DNA from: Ceratothoa steindachneri
Taxonomy: Eukaryota > Arthropoda > Malacostraca > Isopoda > Cymothoidae
Assembly: GCA_963969495.1 (NCBI GenBank)
Contig: OZ018330.1
Location: 64,089,156 to 64,153,155, forward strand
Length of the DNA: 64,000 nt
Direction: 5' to 3'
The notes under the pieces were generated by a model, which was given only the letters and a program-made list of their open reading frames with translations, was not told the DNA's origin and made no database searches. Every line of letters starts with the position of its first letter. Position 1 is the stretch's first letter. The translations under genes and the position numbers were made by a program. Positions 12,166 through 22,115 of this stretch are shown piece by piece.

Positions 12166-13530
12166 CTAATCAGGTAGGGGGGTAGGCCTAAACATATTGA
12201 AGGCCTGACATTTTACTATTTTGTTTATTTGCTTTCGTATTACAGGATTAAAAGAAAATTGACCCTCAGGTAGATTTAAATTAGGAACTGACGATATCAA
12301 GCTCGATTTTACGATTCTTCTCTTAACATAGTTAGCCGATTTGAATACCATTTTACTTCCATTGAAATCGATCGAATGATTCGAGTCTCTAACATGGCAA
12401 AATATTCCACTGCTTTCGCTGCCCACTCTAATATCTCTTTTGTGTTGATACAATCTATTGTCTAGATTTCTCCCCGTTTCTTCTATATCAAATTTATGGC
12501 AATCGTTGCATGGTATTGCATATACTCCTATGTTATGATGTTCTTTGGGTTTCCTGGCAATCATCAATTGGCTTAAGGAATTATTATATTTAAAGGCTAG
12601 ATTAATACCCGCTTTTCCAAATATGTCCTTTAAACTATTTAATTTATTATTAAATGGCAATGTTATACATTTGTTGAAGTCATTAGTGCGGGAAGGCTTA
12701 TTACCATAGAATGTTTTCCTAGCTGCAAAATGAGCAGACAATATGAACCAATCGGGGTAATACAAATTAGAAAAAATGGTCCTGATAATGACAATTTCTT
12801 CATCTAAATAGGAAGGATGACATATTTTGTATGCTCTAAGGAAAAGGTTAGAAATTACCGATTTTTTAACAGTATTATCGTAAAACGAAAAATAATGTAT
12901 ATAGGCATTCAAGTGGGTTGGTTTCCTATAAACGTCAAGTTTTAATTCATGATGATCTTTATTAATGAAGAAATCTAAAAAGGGTAATCTATTATCATAT
13001 TCCCATTCATATTTAAATTTGATGGAGACATGCAAATTATTCAAATTATTAAAAAAGGTATCAAAATCATGGCCAATAGGCCATACAGAAAATACATCGT
13101 CAATGTACCTTAACCATATAAAGTTAGGGGGAGAAATTGTGGGAAGGAATTCAGTCTCAAAATATACCATGAAGAGACATGCCAATATCGGAGATAAACT
13201 ACTTCCTATGCTAAGGCCAAATATTTGTCTATAAAACTCATTATTTACTCGAAACACATTGTCAGAGAGACATAATTCAACTAAATCGATAAATTTACTC
13301 GTAGAAATGGGAAGATCCAAATTAAGTCTGGGCATGATTTCCCGCAGAAGGCCCATGGTTTGGTCAACCGGAACTTTGGTAAGCAAAGAGTTTACATAAA
13401 AGTTAACAAATTTTCCATCCGGTAATTGCAAGTGGTTGAGGTGGTCAACGAAATCTTGAGTGTTCATATATTTATCCAGCAAACCGCAAGAAACAGAACA
13501 ACAGGATAATCTTTCTTCGGAAATGTTATT
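12166..13530 (-). pseudogene. PLE reverse transcriptase / GIY-YIG protein, truncated
   Basis: An uninterrupted frame runs from about 13530 to a stop at 12166. In order it shows the motif A region KFVNFYVNSLLTKVP; GLSIGSSLSPILACLFM (motif B); RYIDDVFSVWP (motif C, catalytic pair intact); LPFLDF and YRKPTH blocks typical of Penelope elements; then GVYAIPCNDC and FDIEETGR, the equivalents of GIY and YIG. In motif A the expected aspartate is tyrosine, and the usual YIGETGR is FDIEETGR, so both activities are probably dead. The fingers region before motif A is absent. The frame stays open upstream into unrelated sequence of J1, giving a chance 647-residue chimaeric frame that ends at 14109. Confidence 0.88.
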
Positions 13531-13540
13531 TCCTAATTCA

Positions 13541-13640
13541 TATAAATTCCGTACAGGGGTGGGATTCGAACCGTGCACACTAAGGCAGCAAGCAACCACT
13601 TTGATATCAATTAAACCGTCCCTTAGATAACTGGGATAAG
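13541..13640 (-). ncRNA. tRNA-like module upstream of PLE-a
   Basis: The minus strand reads TTTAATTGATATCAAAGTGG, then GCTGCCTTAGTGTGCACGG and a box-B-like GGTTCGAATCC at 13563-13572 (reverse). The same module, with TTTTAACT...ATCAAAG and GGTTCGAATC, is present in two short elements at 29.2 and 48.7 kb. It is not a canonical tRNA gene: the arms do not close into a full cloverleaf and the central part is too long. It may be a polymerase III promoter or a SINE head captured by the PLE. Confidence 0.5.
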
Positions 13641-13759
13641 CGGAAGACAAAAATCTTCCGAATGAACAAGCTTTTAAGGTACGCTTCGCAAGGTCGATCG
13701 GGACTATGAAAGAGAGATAAATTAATAGGGAATTCAAAGGACAAAGGAGAGCGTACCTG

Positions 13760-15130
13760 TAATCAGGTATATACATTCGCTCTGCACCACTTGTAGCTTC
13801 CTCTTTTGTGTCTTTGAGACACACGAGTGGGCAGAAGTGGGGTATAGCAGCGCCGATCTTACAAGTGCATTGTAGATCTTTTTTCTTATTGCTTTTACCG
13901 TGATTTATGAACATCTGTAGAGTTTTGAATGCAGCTGTGGCCTTGGACATTCTTTCTGCGACGTGTTTTCTGTACCCGGTTGAAGTAATCTTCATTCCGA
14001 GTACATTGAACTCCGTCGTGTAGGGATAGCGTCTATTCGCCACCCTGATAGTAGTCTCTTGCCTATGGGGACTAATTTGAACTTTTCTTGGTTCGTGCGT
14101 ATTTTCCACTGGGCCTCGTAGATGTTAATGTTCTTAATTTCTGCTGCCTTCATACGAGCTTGCCAAGGTGCATTCCTCCATGGCCAAGTGATTATCTGGG
14201 TGGAATAATCGGCGAATTAAACGTTGAGGCAAGTGGGGTACACAGAATCTAGGGCGTCAGCGGTGTAAATCGAGTAGAAAGTGGGGGACAGGGACCCCCC
14301 CCCTTCCTCTGTAAGGCCGGCAGTGAGCGTAAACTTTGGTCCATCCGTACACCCTAAACTGATATACACCGCACTCTCCATGACATAATCACAGAGAGTT
14401 CTTTCTAAGTTTTCACTTTGTCTCAGCCGTAAAATATTGAACTGCATTCGCCGTTGCCACACCTTATAAAACACCTTTGATACATATCGACAAAGAATGT
14501 CCACGTAACTTCTTTTCCATTTTGCTTTGGCTAGCTTTTACGTGATGACATTAATCGCCATCTCCGTACTTCGCTTCCTCCAAAACCCTAATTGATGTGG
14601 GTAGAAGAGGGAGTTCTCCTCCAGATGAAACACCAGTCTTCGGTTAAGGATCTTCTCGAAGAGATTCCCGCCAAATTCTACAAGTGAAATTAGCCGGTAA
14701 CTCTCCTTCAACGTTGGATCCTTCCCATGCTTAGGCAAGAAAATCATCTTAGCTGTTTTATAAGCATTTTGAAAGTATCCCGTGTTCAGACAGGCGTTAA
14801 ATATTCTTATTATCCCCTCGATGATATTGGCTGGTGCTTTTTCAAAATTTAAATTTGTAAGCCTCGATTGTCCTGGGGCTTTTTGTCGCAATGAGCGAAG
14901 CGCGCCCAGTAGTTCTTCTTCAGTAATCTCGGCGGCTCCGTCGCGCTGTCTATCCACCTGGTAGTAAGGGTGCGTCTTGTGTATTTGTTCATTAAGCTCG
15001 TATATGATATTGCTTTCGAACTCTAGGTCATAGTCCTCGTTTTCCTTTTCAGTTATACTGAAGATTTTTTCCCAATAACTTCGGAATAGCTCTTCATTTT
15101 TTCTTCTTCTCTTTCGACGTTTCTGTCTTC
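13760..15130 (-). pseudogene. J1 reverse transcriptase
   Basis: Successive minus-strand frames give EITEEELLGALRSLRQKAPG; FNACLNTGYFQNAYKTAKMI; FLPKHGKDP; LISLVEFGGNLFEKILNRRL; HPHQLGF-like and KRSTEMAINVIT blocks; YVDILCRYVSKVFYKV (motif A region); GGSLSPTFYSIYTADA; then FADYSTQIIT where FADD would be expected, so the second catalytic aspartate is lost. A thumb-like segment with VLGMKITSTGYRKHVAERM follows, then a connecting region ending near 13760. Stops and frameshifts separate the pieces. It is the enzyme of target-primed reverse transcription for the element and is not functional now. Confidence 0.88.
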
Positions 15131-15560
15131 CTTTAGTAGTTTTATCATCTTCCTCTTCTCAGTTGATCCTTTGAGACGTCTTATCTTACAACAAATCACT
15201 TTGGGAGATCTTTCGAGATCGAGGCTATTGATCGCATTTTCCTATCTTCTCAATTGTTGTTCAAGGATCAACTGGTTGAGTTCTTCTTTGATGTCTTTAC
15301 TTCGTTGTATTGTGTCAACTGATGCATTCCTGATGTTGATCTCATACAATAATTTCAGTTCACGGTATAAATCTTACATGTATTCGGTTCATCTGTAGGT
15401 AAATTTACCTATACTCGGATTCAAGGATACAACCCTTATCTGATTGACAAGATGGTTATTGAGGTCGTCGAGTGCCTCGTCAATCTCCTCGAGAATTGCC
15501 TCGTCCAAGTCAGGCGGATCGTAGGCCTTGAGAAGGCACGCGTACCTTGACCAGTATGTT
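15131..15560 (-). other. J1 linker between endonuclease and reverse transcriptase
   Basis: This is decayed minus-strand coding sequence, rich in charged residues (KRRKRRRKNEELFRSYWEK), with many stops. Its counterpart in J3 lies between about 62760 and 63430. Confidence 0.6.
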
Positions 15561-15579
15561 CTTCTGTATTTTTTTAGGA

Positions 15580-16200
15580 CTACAGCTGGGACTTATATAT
15601 GGTTCCTGTTGACAGTGAGTAGGATCCTTATATGGTCACTAGATGGTACCTGGACTGGTTCCATGTAGTAAGTAAACGGCAGCTGACGATTAACCAGACA
15701 GATGTCTGGTTTTGTGGCACTTCCTCCTCTGACAAAGGTGGGGAAGTTGGAGCCTATTCATTGAACAATGTTTCTGTCCAGCAAGAGGTACCGGCTTCTT
15801 CCTATTCCGGTGAAGGTCCTATAGTCGGATTCTCTGTATCTGGCATTCAGATCCAAAATTAATATAGTGGTGGTTCTTCTACCAAATAGGCCAGTGAATA
15901 TTGTGAATTGGTAACACCTCTCTCTTTGGCGGTTGATATCCGGTAGCAATGACCAACTTTCCTACGTCCAGTTTGATCTCAATCACAAAATAGGATTCTT
16001 CTAGTTTTCTTATTCGCTTGCATTTAATCCCTTTCCTTATTGCAATAGCGGCACCGTCGTACCGCTATTGCGAATAATCCGTGATTAACACATCGTAGTT
16101 CCAGATTTTTATTTCTGTAATACGCATGTTGATCCCGTGTTCCGAAATTAAGATAATGTCTGCATCAATCTCTCTGAATACATTTCCGTAAAGAGTACCT
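15580..16200 (-). pseudogene. J1 apurinic-type endonuclease
   Basis: Pieces in different frames give ADIILISEHGIN and IWNYDVLIT, then IATGYQPPKREVLPIHN, LFGRRTTTILILDLNARYR, DYRTFTGIGR, LLLDRNIVQ, and GGSATKPDICL. DLNAR is the equivalent of the GDFNA block and the series matches J3 almost block for block. The glutamate in ISEHGIN takes the position of the catalytic glutamate of this nuclease family. The domain would nick target DNA to start reverse transcription. Frameshifts near 15950 and 15760 break it. Confidence 0.8.
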
Positions 16201-16238
16201 TTCGTCGTATCCGCCGTTGGTATTTATTTCCAGTATTT

Positions 16239-16740
16239 TCAGTGCTTTTCGTAACATGATGAATTGTTTTTACTTATGTTTCTTCGTATTCTTCTTTGGG
16301 GCCGGAGGGGCGATTTTTCTCTGCCCCGGCCTTTCGTTCTCAGTAGAAGGCTTGAGGTTTTCAATTTTCTTTTCGTGGCACGTGTGCGAGTGCGTGAGCA
16401 ATCCTCACTGTCCGAATAGGATGATTCTTCTCCAAGGTCTTTTTCTTCATCCTCTTTGTTATCCTCTTCATCCTCAGATTCTTTTGATGAAGGGGGTTCT
16501 TGGATTGCATTCTTCAGACGAGATTTCACCTGGTTGTTGCTCCTGGCTACTTTCTCTTTGAAAATCCTCGTGCACTCTAGGTTCTCAGGCATTATTACTG
16601 AAGGTAGTCCGTTTTCCTTCAATAAGCCATTCCAAACCTCTTTGTAGCAGCCTGGCTTGACTGCATTAGTGACGTTAGTGCTTAGGTCGCTCGAGAGGTT
16701 TAGTGTGGTGTTGAAAAAGCTTTCAAAGGCTCACATTTTT
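16239..16740 (-). pseudogene. J1 ORF1 C-terminal part
   Basis: The frame ends in a basic tail (RRIRRNISKN) after an acidic serine-rich stretch, KESEDEEDNKEDEEKD, and an SDSEDCSRTRTRATKRKL segment. Upstream it reads KENGLPSVIMPENLECTRIF, which is matched in J3 (ANNLPSVIMPANSECSKVF) and more loosely in J2 (ENGLEPMKFPQNIDSSAIF). This is the C-terminal third of the nucleic-acid-binding ORF1 protein. A stop separates it from the zinc-knuckle part just upstream. Confidence 0.8.
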
Positions 16741-16975
16741 TTTGCGGCAGCATTGGCGTACGTGATTTCTTTGCCCTTCCTCTGTTCTTCTTCTTCCTTA
16801 TTTCGGTGCTTTCCTTTGCAGTAGAGGCACTTCTTTTTAGTGCTTTCACACTGGTCGAAACGGTGGCCCTCTGTGGAGCATTCACTGCACCACAGTTTTT
16901 CTTTATCTGGGAAGGTTGATGTGGTATGGTCTTCTAGTTTATAACATGTAAAACACTTCTGAATGCTATTAAAAT
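16728..16975 (-). pseudogene. J1 ORF1 zinc-knuckle segment
   Basis: In the frame shifted from the N-terminal part, the minus strand gives CFTCYKLEDHTTSTF, CSECSTEGHRFDQC and CLYCKGKHRNKEEE, ending at a stop after NAAAKKM. These are three consecutive CCHC-type knuckles. The last cysteine of the first knuckle is phenylalanine. The J2 counterpart CFRCYKMEDHITANC keeps that cysteine. The knuckles bind element RNA. A frameshift near 16940 disconnects them from the part encoded at 16934-17461. Confidence 0.82.
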
Positions 16976-17461
16976 TTCATGCTGGATGTTTTCACCTGGT
17001 AATCTCATGTTGAATAGCAGTAGTCCGTTTTGCGTCAATTTGTTGTCCATGTCCATGGTAACCAATGTGATTGTGAATACGTGGGTGTGCTTGCGAAATT
17101 TAATTATTTCACGAATTTTTGCGCATGAATTGCTCTTGGTGATCTCCCTGAGCTCCTCGAGCGTATGTTCACCCACCCAGCTTTCCACTTTACGCCAGAT
17201 CACGCTGTGGTTGGCTGCCACTTGTGGAGAGGTCTTCGTTTCGAGTCTGATGTTCTTCAGGATCCTTGCTTCCTCTTCCAATAGGAGTCGGTCTACATCC
17301 TTAGTTTCAGCACATAAGGCGATGAACCCAGATGAAACTTTGATCAGCTTCACCAGTACTACCTTTAATTCGAGGTAGAGGGGCTTGCAGAGTTTCCTCT
17401 GTGGGGGGACATTCATTCCGGGGATGGTCCTTAGGAGGACCCTCTTAGTGAGGGTCTCCAT
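16934..17461 (-). pseudogene. J1 ORF1 N-terminal part
   Basis: The frame starts METLTKRVLLRTIPGMNVPP and continues with SSGFIALCAETKDVDRLLLE, IWRKVESWVGEHTLEELREI and IIKFRKHTHVFTITLVTMD, ending IAFRSVLHVIN where the frame slips out of the zinc knuckles. J2 has the same series (FFVICAENNEVKLLL, ...KFKEHTHVFKIV). The layout resembles the RNA-binding region that precedes zinc knuckles in jockey-like ORF1 proteins. The start was set at the first ATG before the conserved block. Confidence 0.8.
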
Positions 17462-18594
17462 AGTCTTTCATGTCCTTCTACTATGACCTCTTCTATTGTC
17501 TTCTTTTCTGGAACCAAAGTGTAAATTATGGTGTTTGGGGGTTAAAAATGAAGCCATGAGTTGGTAAAGGAGGTAACGTGAATAAGTAAAAAAATTGGAG
17601 TAAACTCCCCAGCTCAGTTGTTGCCAGGATGATACGTGATGAATGGATATGATGGATCTCGAGTGGGAACCTCAAGAAAGATGACTTATGGTAGACTTGA
17701 TGGCAGTAGCGGCCGAATCAACGACCGCTAAAGTTTTTCCACCCACTCTCGGTTATTTACGCCAAAACCGCTTCCAACTACATAAAGACGGGCGTTACTT
17801 TACTTTATGATTCTGGCCGTGTCTCCGGGGTGATAAGGATCTCTCCTTCGTCCGGGACTCGCAGTTAAGTCCTAACTTCAAGAAAATTTCTGACTTATGC
17901 TTCCGCTGTGGACTAGTCCTCAAACCAGTTTTCACATAAGCCCTTAATTATTTCAGTCCAAGTAGCCGACATAGTTAAGACGAAATCAATAAATGGCAGA
18001 CATCTGGGGCAGGTCCCCACGCAGGACGATGGATGGGAGCAATGAGGTGCTTAAGCCCTCATCGAAAAATGAATTCCCGATGAAAAAAGTATCTCTCTTT
18101 CTGAAAGGTGAAGTTCCGGAAATTCACCAAAAGACTTTCAGAATAGGGTGTTTTCTAAGTCAGCAGTGTTCAATGTCTTTTCCTAAGCCAATCAAAAATG
18201 CTTTATCCGTGGTACAACAACGATGCTTGACATCGTATCTTCGGCCGTCGACAAAAAAGATAAGATAAGATAAAATAGCAAAAAGTTAGAAAGTGGAGAG
18301 AATGATAGGATAGATAGAAAACATTGTGTAAAAAGTGTGTGTTGATGAGATGGTAATGAGTGTAGGATGAACGATGAGGGTAATAAGGTGAGGATGATAA
18401 TGATTTGTACCAGGTTGCCTGGCTAACGCTTTCCTTTTTTCCTTTTTTTTTGCTTTTTGATTGATTTTAAGTGAAAATAAGTGAAATTTTTAGCATTCGA
18501 ACCTGTTTTCTTTTGCTCTATTGAGTATCTGTATTTTTTTATTTTTGTTTTCTGTTGTTTTTCTGGGTTTCTTTCGCTATTTCACGTAGGGTTT

Positions 18595-18595
<1 letters not shown>
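17462..18595. other. Probable 5' region of J1 and spacer
   Basis: This moderately GC-rich sequence lies upstream of J1 ORF1 on its coding strand. No protein motif was recognised. It probably contains the J1 5' untranslated region, which would hold an internal promoter in this type of element, and then the boundary with the next element. Confidence 0.4.

Positions 18596-18673
<78 letters not shown>
18596..18673. repeat. (TA)n microsatellite
   Basis: About 78 bp of TA repeat lies at the downstream edge of the J4 element. Tyrosine-isoleucine frames read through it are products of the repeat. Confidence 0.95.
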
Positions 18674-18677
<4 letters not shown>

Positions 18678-19123
18678 TTTTGAGTGTTTTTCTTCTTTAT
18701 TAATATCAATAATTATCTTACTCATCACGTTTCTTATTTTGTTTGTAACATCGGTAGTCTTATTCGGTTTCTCATATTGATTGTATTGTCGGTGGTCATC
18801 TTCGGTGGATTCTTTTTCGGTGTGTTTATTCTTTCAGTAATCTGGAATTTTACCTAATAGATCGGGTTGATGTCATATAACGTTTTTTTCAGGCTTCCGT
18901 TAAATCGTTGTTTGTAATGTATTCACCGGATTTCATTTTCCGGTACTATTATTCGGTTCATTTCTTTTGGGGGAATTATGTTTTTAGATATTTTCCCACA
19001 CTTTCGTTGTTCGTTTATGTAGGGTTATACGAGGGGCGGTCAATAAGTTTTGCAATTCGGATATAAGGAAACGAGAAATGAGGAAAATTGTTTTATTATT
19101 TTTCAATATAGCTACCCTCGACT

Positions 19124-19400
19124 TCAATGCACTTGCACCACTTGTCCCTGAGGCTTCGAATTCACAACATCAGAAATCTGCCGACTGCTGTTTAATCCAC
19201 TCCTGGACGGCGAGCTGGACATCTTCATCATCCCCAAACCGGCGTCCACGAAGTGCAGCCTTGAGCTGGCGGAATAAAAAGTAGTCGCTAGGTGCCAGGT
19301 CTGGACTGTAGGGTGGATGGTTGAGCTACTCGAATCTGCACTCGCGCAGGGCAGCTTGTGCAACTCTGGCCTTGTGGACTTTGACGACGTTGAAGTCGAT
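19124..19400 (-). pseudogene. mariner copy 2 transposase, C-terminal part
   Basis: Minus-strand frames give MIDFNVVKVHKARVAQAAL and the LAPSDYFLFRQLK block, with the third catalytic aspartate, followed by sequence matching copy 1. A stop near 19325 and frameshifts break it. The first two catalytic aspartates are absent, as in copy 1. Confidence 0.8.
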
Positions 19401-19425
19401 CATGGGGCGTGAGGTTTCTAGGGAC

Positions 19426-19774
19426 CTAACGGGCAGAGACCATGGTCATGGCTAAATTGTCGTGGATGATGTTGATAACACTTCCATGTGATATTCCATG
19501 TGATATTTCTTCGACCTTCACCCGTAGATTTTCGAGGATCATCCTCTCCACACGGGCCACATTGTCCTCGTTGGTCACGTCTGAGGGGCGTCCTGGACAG
19601 GGGTCATCTTCAAGGCACTCACGACCATGGCGGAACTCTCTATTCCAGCGAGCAATGATTGCATAGGAAGGTGCGGTGTCGGTGTACACTACAACCATGC
19701 GTTCATGGATCTATTTTGCATTCTTGCCTTCCTTAGTCAAAAGTTTAATCACTGCGCGGTGCTCAACCTTCTCC
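19426..19774 (-). pseudogene. mariner copy 2 transposase, N-terminal part
   Basis: The start region, MEKVEHRA at about 19774, is followed by a stop near 19710. The open part then reads VVYTDTAPSYAIIARWNREF, a GRPSDVTNEDNVARVERM block and HGISHGSVINIIH, ending MVSAR. This is the paired helix-turn-helix DNA-binding region of a mariner transposase. Relative to copy 1, a few residues are missing before HGISHGSV. Confidence 0.85.
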
Positions 19775-19959
19775 ATTGTTGAAAAATTTGTGACTGACGA
19801 TCTGCGATCACCTACTGCTTCTTAAATAGACGAGTCAGGAGCGTGCAGCTGCAGGTCCTGACTTGTCATAACTTGTCCTAACACCCCCATAAACAGCCAT
19901 CCTCCTTCCTCTGTTTTACTCTACCGATTCTCAAAACTTATTGACCGCCCCTCGTATTT

Positions 19960-20870
19960 ACGGGTTCTATTGCGGTTCTTCGATGGAGTTCCTCTGATGG
20001 TATACGATCCTGTCTTTTTGAGTTTGTTTGTGACGCGTCCTTCCATTGAGTATGGATATGCTTCTCCATCGACCAGTACTGCATCTGTTTTCCGTATGTT
20101 TACGGGTATTAATTTGAATTTTTCTTTGTTTGTTTTGATTTTGTTTCTTTTTTCGTAGCCATTCAGGTTCTTTATTTCTCTCGCTGTTCTTTGAGCTACG
20201 TCTCGGTGGTTCTTCCTGTCGCTGGTGATTATTTGTGTGATGTCATCCGCTAGTTGGATGTATATCGCACATTCGTGGGTTGGTTGTGGAAGGTCCCTGG
20301 TGTAAACTGTGTACAGCGTTGGAGAGAGTCATCCTCCCTGGGGGATACCCGTTTGCAGGTCGATATGGTCGCCTGTTCGGCTGATTATTTGTAGTATGGC
20401 TTTTCTTTCATCCAAGTAGTTGCATAATGTTTTGCAGACATTTATTTGCGGATTAAGGCTGCAGATCTTGGCTTTTAGGCTGGACAACCACACCTTGCCT
20501 TTCGCTGTTTCTGTGGCAATTTTCTCTGTTATAATCGCCAGCTCGTTATCCGTTTCTCGCTTGCTCTTGAACCCGTGTTGTTGTGGGTTGTACAGGTTAT
20601 TTAGAGAAAGATGTTTAATTAACCTTTCGTTTAGGAGTTTTTCTAGGACTTTACCCCAAAATTCCAAGAGCGAGATCGGGCGGTAGCTTCCGTCTTGATG
20701 TTTTGGTTTGCCTGGCTTCGTTAAGAAGATCATCTTTGCCATTTTAAAAGTTTGGGTAAAGTACCCAATGTTAAGGCAGGCATTGAAAATCTTCACTATC
20801 GTTTGATGCACATTTTCAGGAACATTTATTAGATGTGCCTTTGTTATGCCACTTTGATCTAGTGCTTTTG
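19960..20870 (-). pseudogene. J4 reverse transcriptase
   Basis: The longest frame (20329-20811) gives IVKIFNACLNIGYFTQTFKM, MIFLTKPGKP, YRPISLLEFWGKVLEKLL, NPQQHGFKSKRETDNEL and IDLQTGIPQGG. After a stop it continues LSPTLYTVYTRDLPQ and YIQLADDITQIIT, a LADD catalytic box at about 20236-20262. A thumb region, VLVDGEAYPYSMEGRV and KLKKTGSY, reaches the mariner insertion site. The motif A region carries a deletion: the usual F/VDI...AFDKV block is not seen between TAKGKVWLSSLKAKI and NVCKTLCNYL. The enzyme is not functional. Confidence 0.85.
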
Positions 20871-21392
20871 TTTGAATAATTTTATGACTGTTTGTTATTC
20901 AGTCATTGAGAATGGCATTCCCTCTCCCAAGGGGTGGCGTCTCTCCTCATCGACGTATCTATATGGTGAAATGTGCTTTTGTTGCGCTTCTAGGTTTTGT
21001 AGGATTTCCTCTTCGTGCTTCATGTCATATTTTTTGTTCTCCTCTAGTGATATCAAGAATATTTTTTTTCTAGTGATTCGGGGAGTACTCTTGGAGTTCT
21101 TCGTTTTTTTGCACTTCCAGGTCCTGTATTTTCAGTTTTATTTTTTATTTTGGTTGTGATCCTCGTAGTTTACTGTAATCTCTCCAGAATTTCCTCGGAT
21201 GTTTCGACATCCATTTTGCTTATTATGTTGTTCCATACTAGATTTTACTTTTTTTCAATAGAAGTATCTATCTACCTTCTGATTATGACTAGCCTTCTGT
21301 ATCTCTCCATATTAGTACCCATTTCTGGAATTTATTTTGTTAAATTCTGAAATTCTTCCATCTTTTCCTGTACTTTGTGGTTCCATCTGGGA

Positions 21393-21660
21393 TCAGGTGG
21401 GGTTCTGTATTCTATTATTTGGGTGTGAATTCTTTCCGCTTGGAACGATTTTTTCAGTGATTAGTTTTAGTTGGTTTTTCATTTCTTCTGTTCCTTGGTT
21501 GTTTATGGATCCAGTTTCTAATGTACTTAAGTATTCTTTATAACTATTCCAGTTTGTTCTGCTGATAGCTTTTCTTTGTGGTATTTTAATTTGGAAGGGT
21601 AAAGTTGAAATAGTGGTTATCATACTTAAATGGTCGGATGGGGTTGCGGGGCCTGGTTCT
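21393..21660 (-). pseudogene. J4 endonuclease tail and linker
   Basis: The frame reads GPATPSDHLSMITTISTLPF then AISRTNWNSYKEYLSTLE and EEMKNQLKLITEKIVPSG. SDH is the last conserved block of the apurinic-type endonuclease (catalytic histidine), and the NW..Y.EYL segment is the linker normally found after it. Everything before SDH is missing. Confidence 0.65.
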
Positions 21661-21775
21661 GTGTGGTATTTTAGGTTAAAATTATATAATAAAATATAAT
21701 AATATTTGTCTATATATATTATAGATATATTTCTAATATTGCTAGTATATTTTTCTTTATTTTTAGATTGTGAAT

Positions 21776-22115
21776 ATGTCTAGAGGCTGTATAAAGTCAG
21801 CAGACATATTTTGCTATGTTTGAGGGCAATTCACCCCTTCAGATTCCCGCAGCAATATTACTCTCTTTGTTGAAGCGTTGTTATTTAGCTTATTTTGGCT
21901 GCAGATTAGGAGACCAAGACAAGCCATTTGCCACACAGAGCTTGCAAGAGTTGCATCAGTAAGCTCCGAATGTGGTCAGTTGGAAAACTTAAATTTATGC
22001 CTTTTGGAGTAACAATGGTATGGCGAGAGCAGAAGAATCACCATGATGACTGCTACTTTTGTATGAGTAAAGTAGCTGGATTTAACAAGAAGACTAAAGA
22101 TCGCATAATTTTGAT
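21776..22115 (+). pseudogene. Family X N-terminal fragment
   Basis: Starting at ATG 21776, the frame reads MSRGCIKSADIFCYV, a stop where a cysteine is expected, then GQFTPSDSRSNITLFVEALL. A shifted frame continues GDQDKPFATQSLQE, and another reads MPHRACKSCISKLRMWSVG, MVWREQKNHHDDCYFCMSK and VAGFNKKTKDR. The paired CxxC motifs suggest a zinc-binding N-terminal domain. The same series occurs at 49306-49650. A 3' splice-like run (ttttctttatttttag) ends just before the start. Only the first roughly 110 residues remain. I recognise this as a protein family repeated in many arthropod genomes but do not know an established name. Confidence 0.7.

Larger units (their letters stand above)
11992..13755 (-). 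mobile_element. 5'-truncated Penelope-like element (PLE-a)
   Basis: The minus strand carries a Penelope-type reverse transcriptase joined to a GIY-YIG-like nuclease, then a 3' untranslated part with a hammerhead-like fold, ending at the (TA)n tract with a terminus that reads TGAGGAATTAAACCACATT on the plus strand. On its 5' side it meets the coding sequence of non-LTR copy J1 near 13755, so it was inserted into J1 or J1 was broken here. The N-terminal part of the PLE protein is missing. A tRNA-like segment lies just upstream of the remaining coding part. The exact 5' junction was not resolved. Confidence 0.85.
13755..17520 (-). mobile_element. Non-LTR retrotransposon J1 (jockey-like)
   Basis: On the minus strand the order is ORF1 (17461 to 16239, frameshifted), an apurinic-type endonuclease (about 16200-15580), a linker, and reverse transcriptase (about 15130-13760). 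The 3' end is cut off by PLE-a. Many stops and frameshifts show that it is dead. Copy J3 near 60-64 kb is close to it in every domain, and J2 near 43-47 kb is more divergent. The lineage (jockey-like) is inferred from motif wording and domain order, with two reading frames, zinc knuckles and no RNase H seen. Confidence 0.85.
19028..19956 (-). mobile_element. mariner element with internal deletion, copy 2
   Basis: TA duplications are at 19028-19029 and 19955-19956. The inverted repeats are nearly perfect: the left is CGAGGGGCGGTCAATAAG and the right, reversed, CGAGGGGCGGTCAATAAG, followed by TTTTG in both. The element is about 925 bp. Its transposase has lost the same central segment as copy 1 (junction just after KVSAR/MVSAR and before MIDFNVVKVHKARVA). 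It sits inside J4 and so is younger than J4. A short loss inside the N-terminal part removes residues around ERELG. Confidence 0.93.
18674..21690 (-). mobile_element. Non-LTR retrotransposon J4, 5'-truncated
   Basis: On the minus strand, the end of an endonuclease (ATPSDHLSM near 21640) is followed by a linker (TNWNSYKEYLSTLETG) and a reverse transcriptase (20870-20000). A mariner is inserted at 19028-19956. Sequence below the mariner continues towards a (TA)n tract and probably represents the 3' part. The endonuclease is missing its front, so the copy is 5'-truncated, as is usual for these elements. It is related to J1-J3 but clearly divergent. Confidence 0.78.
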
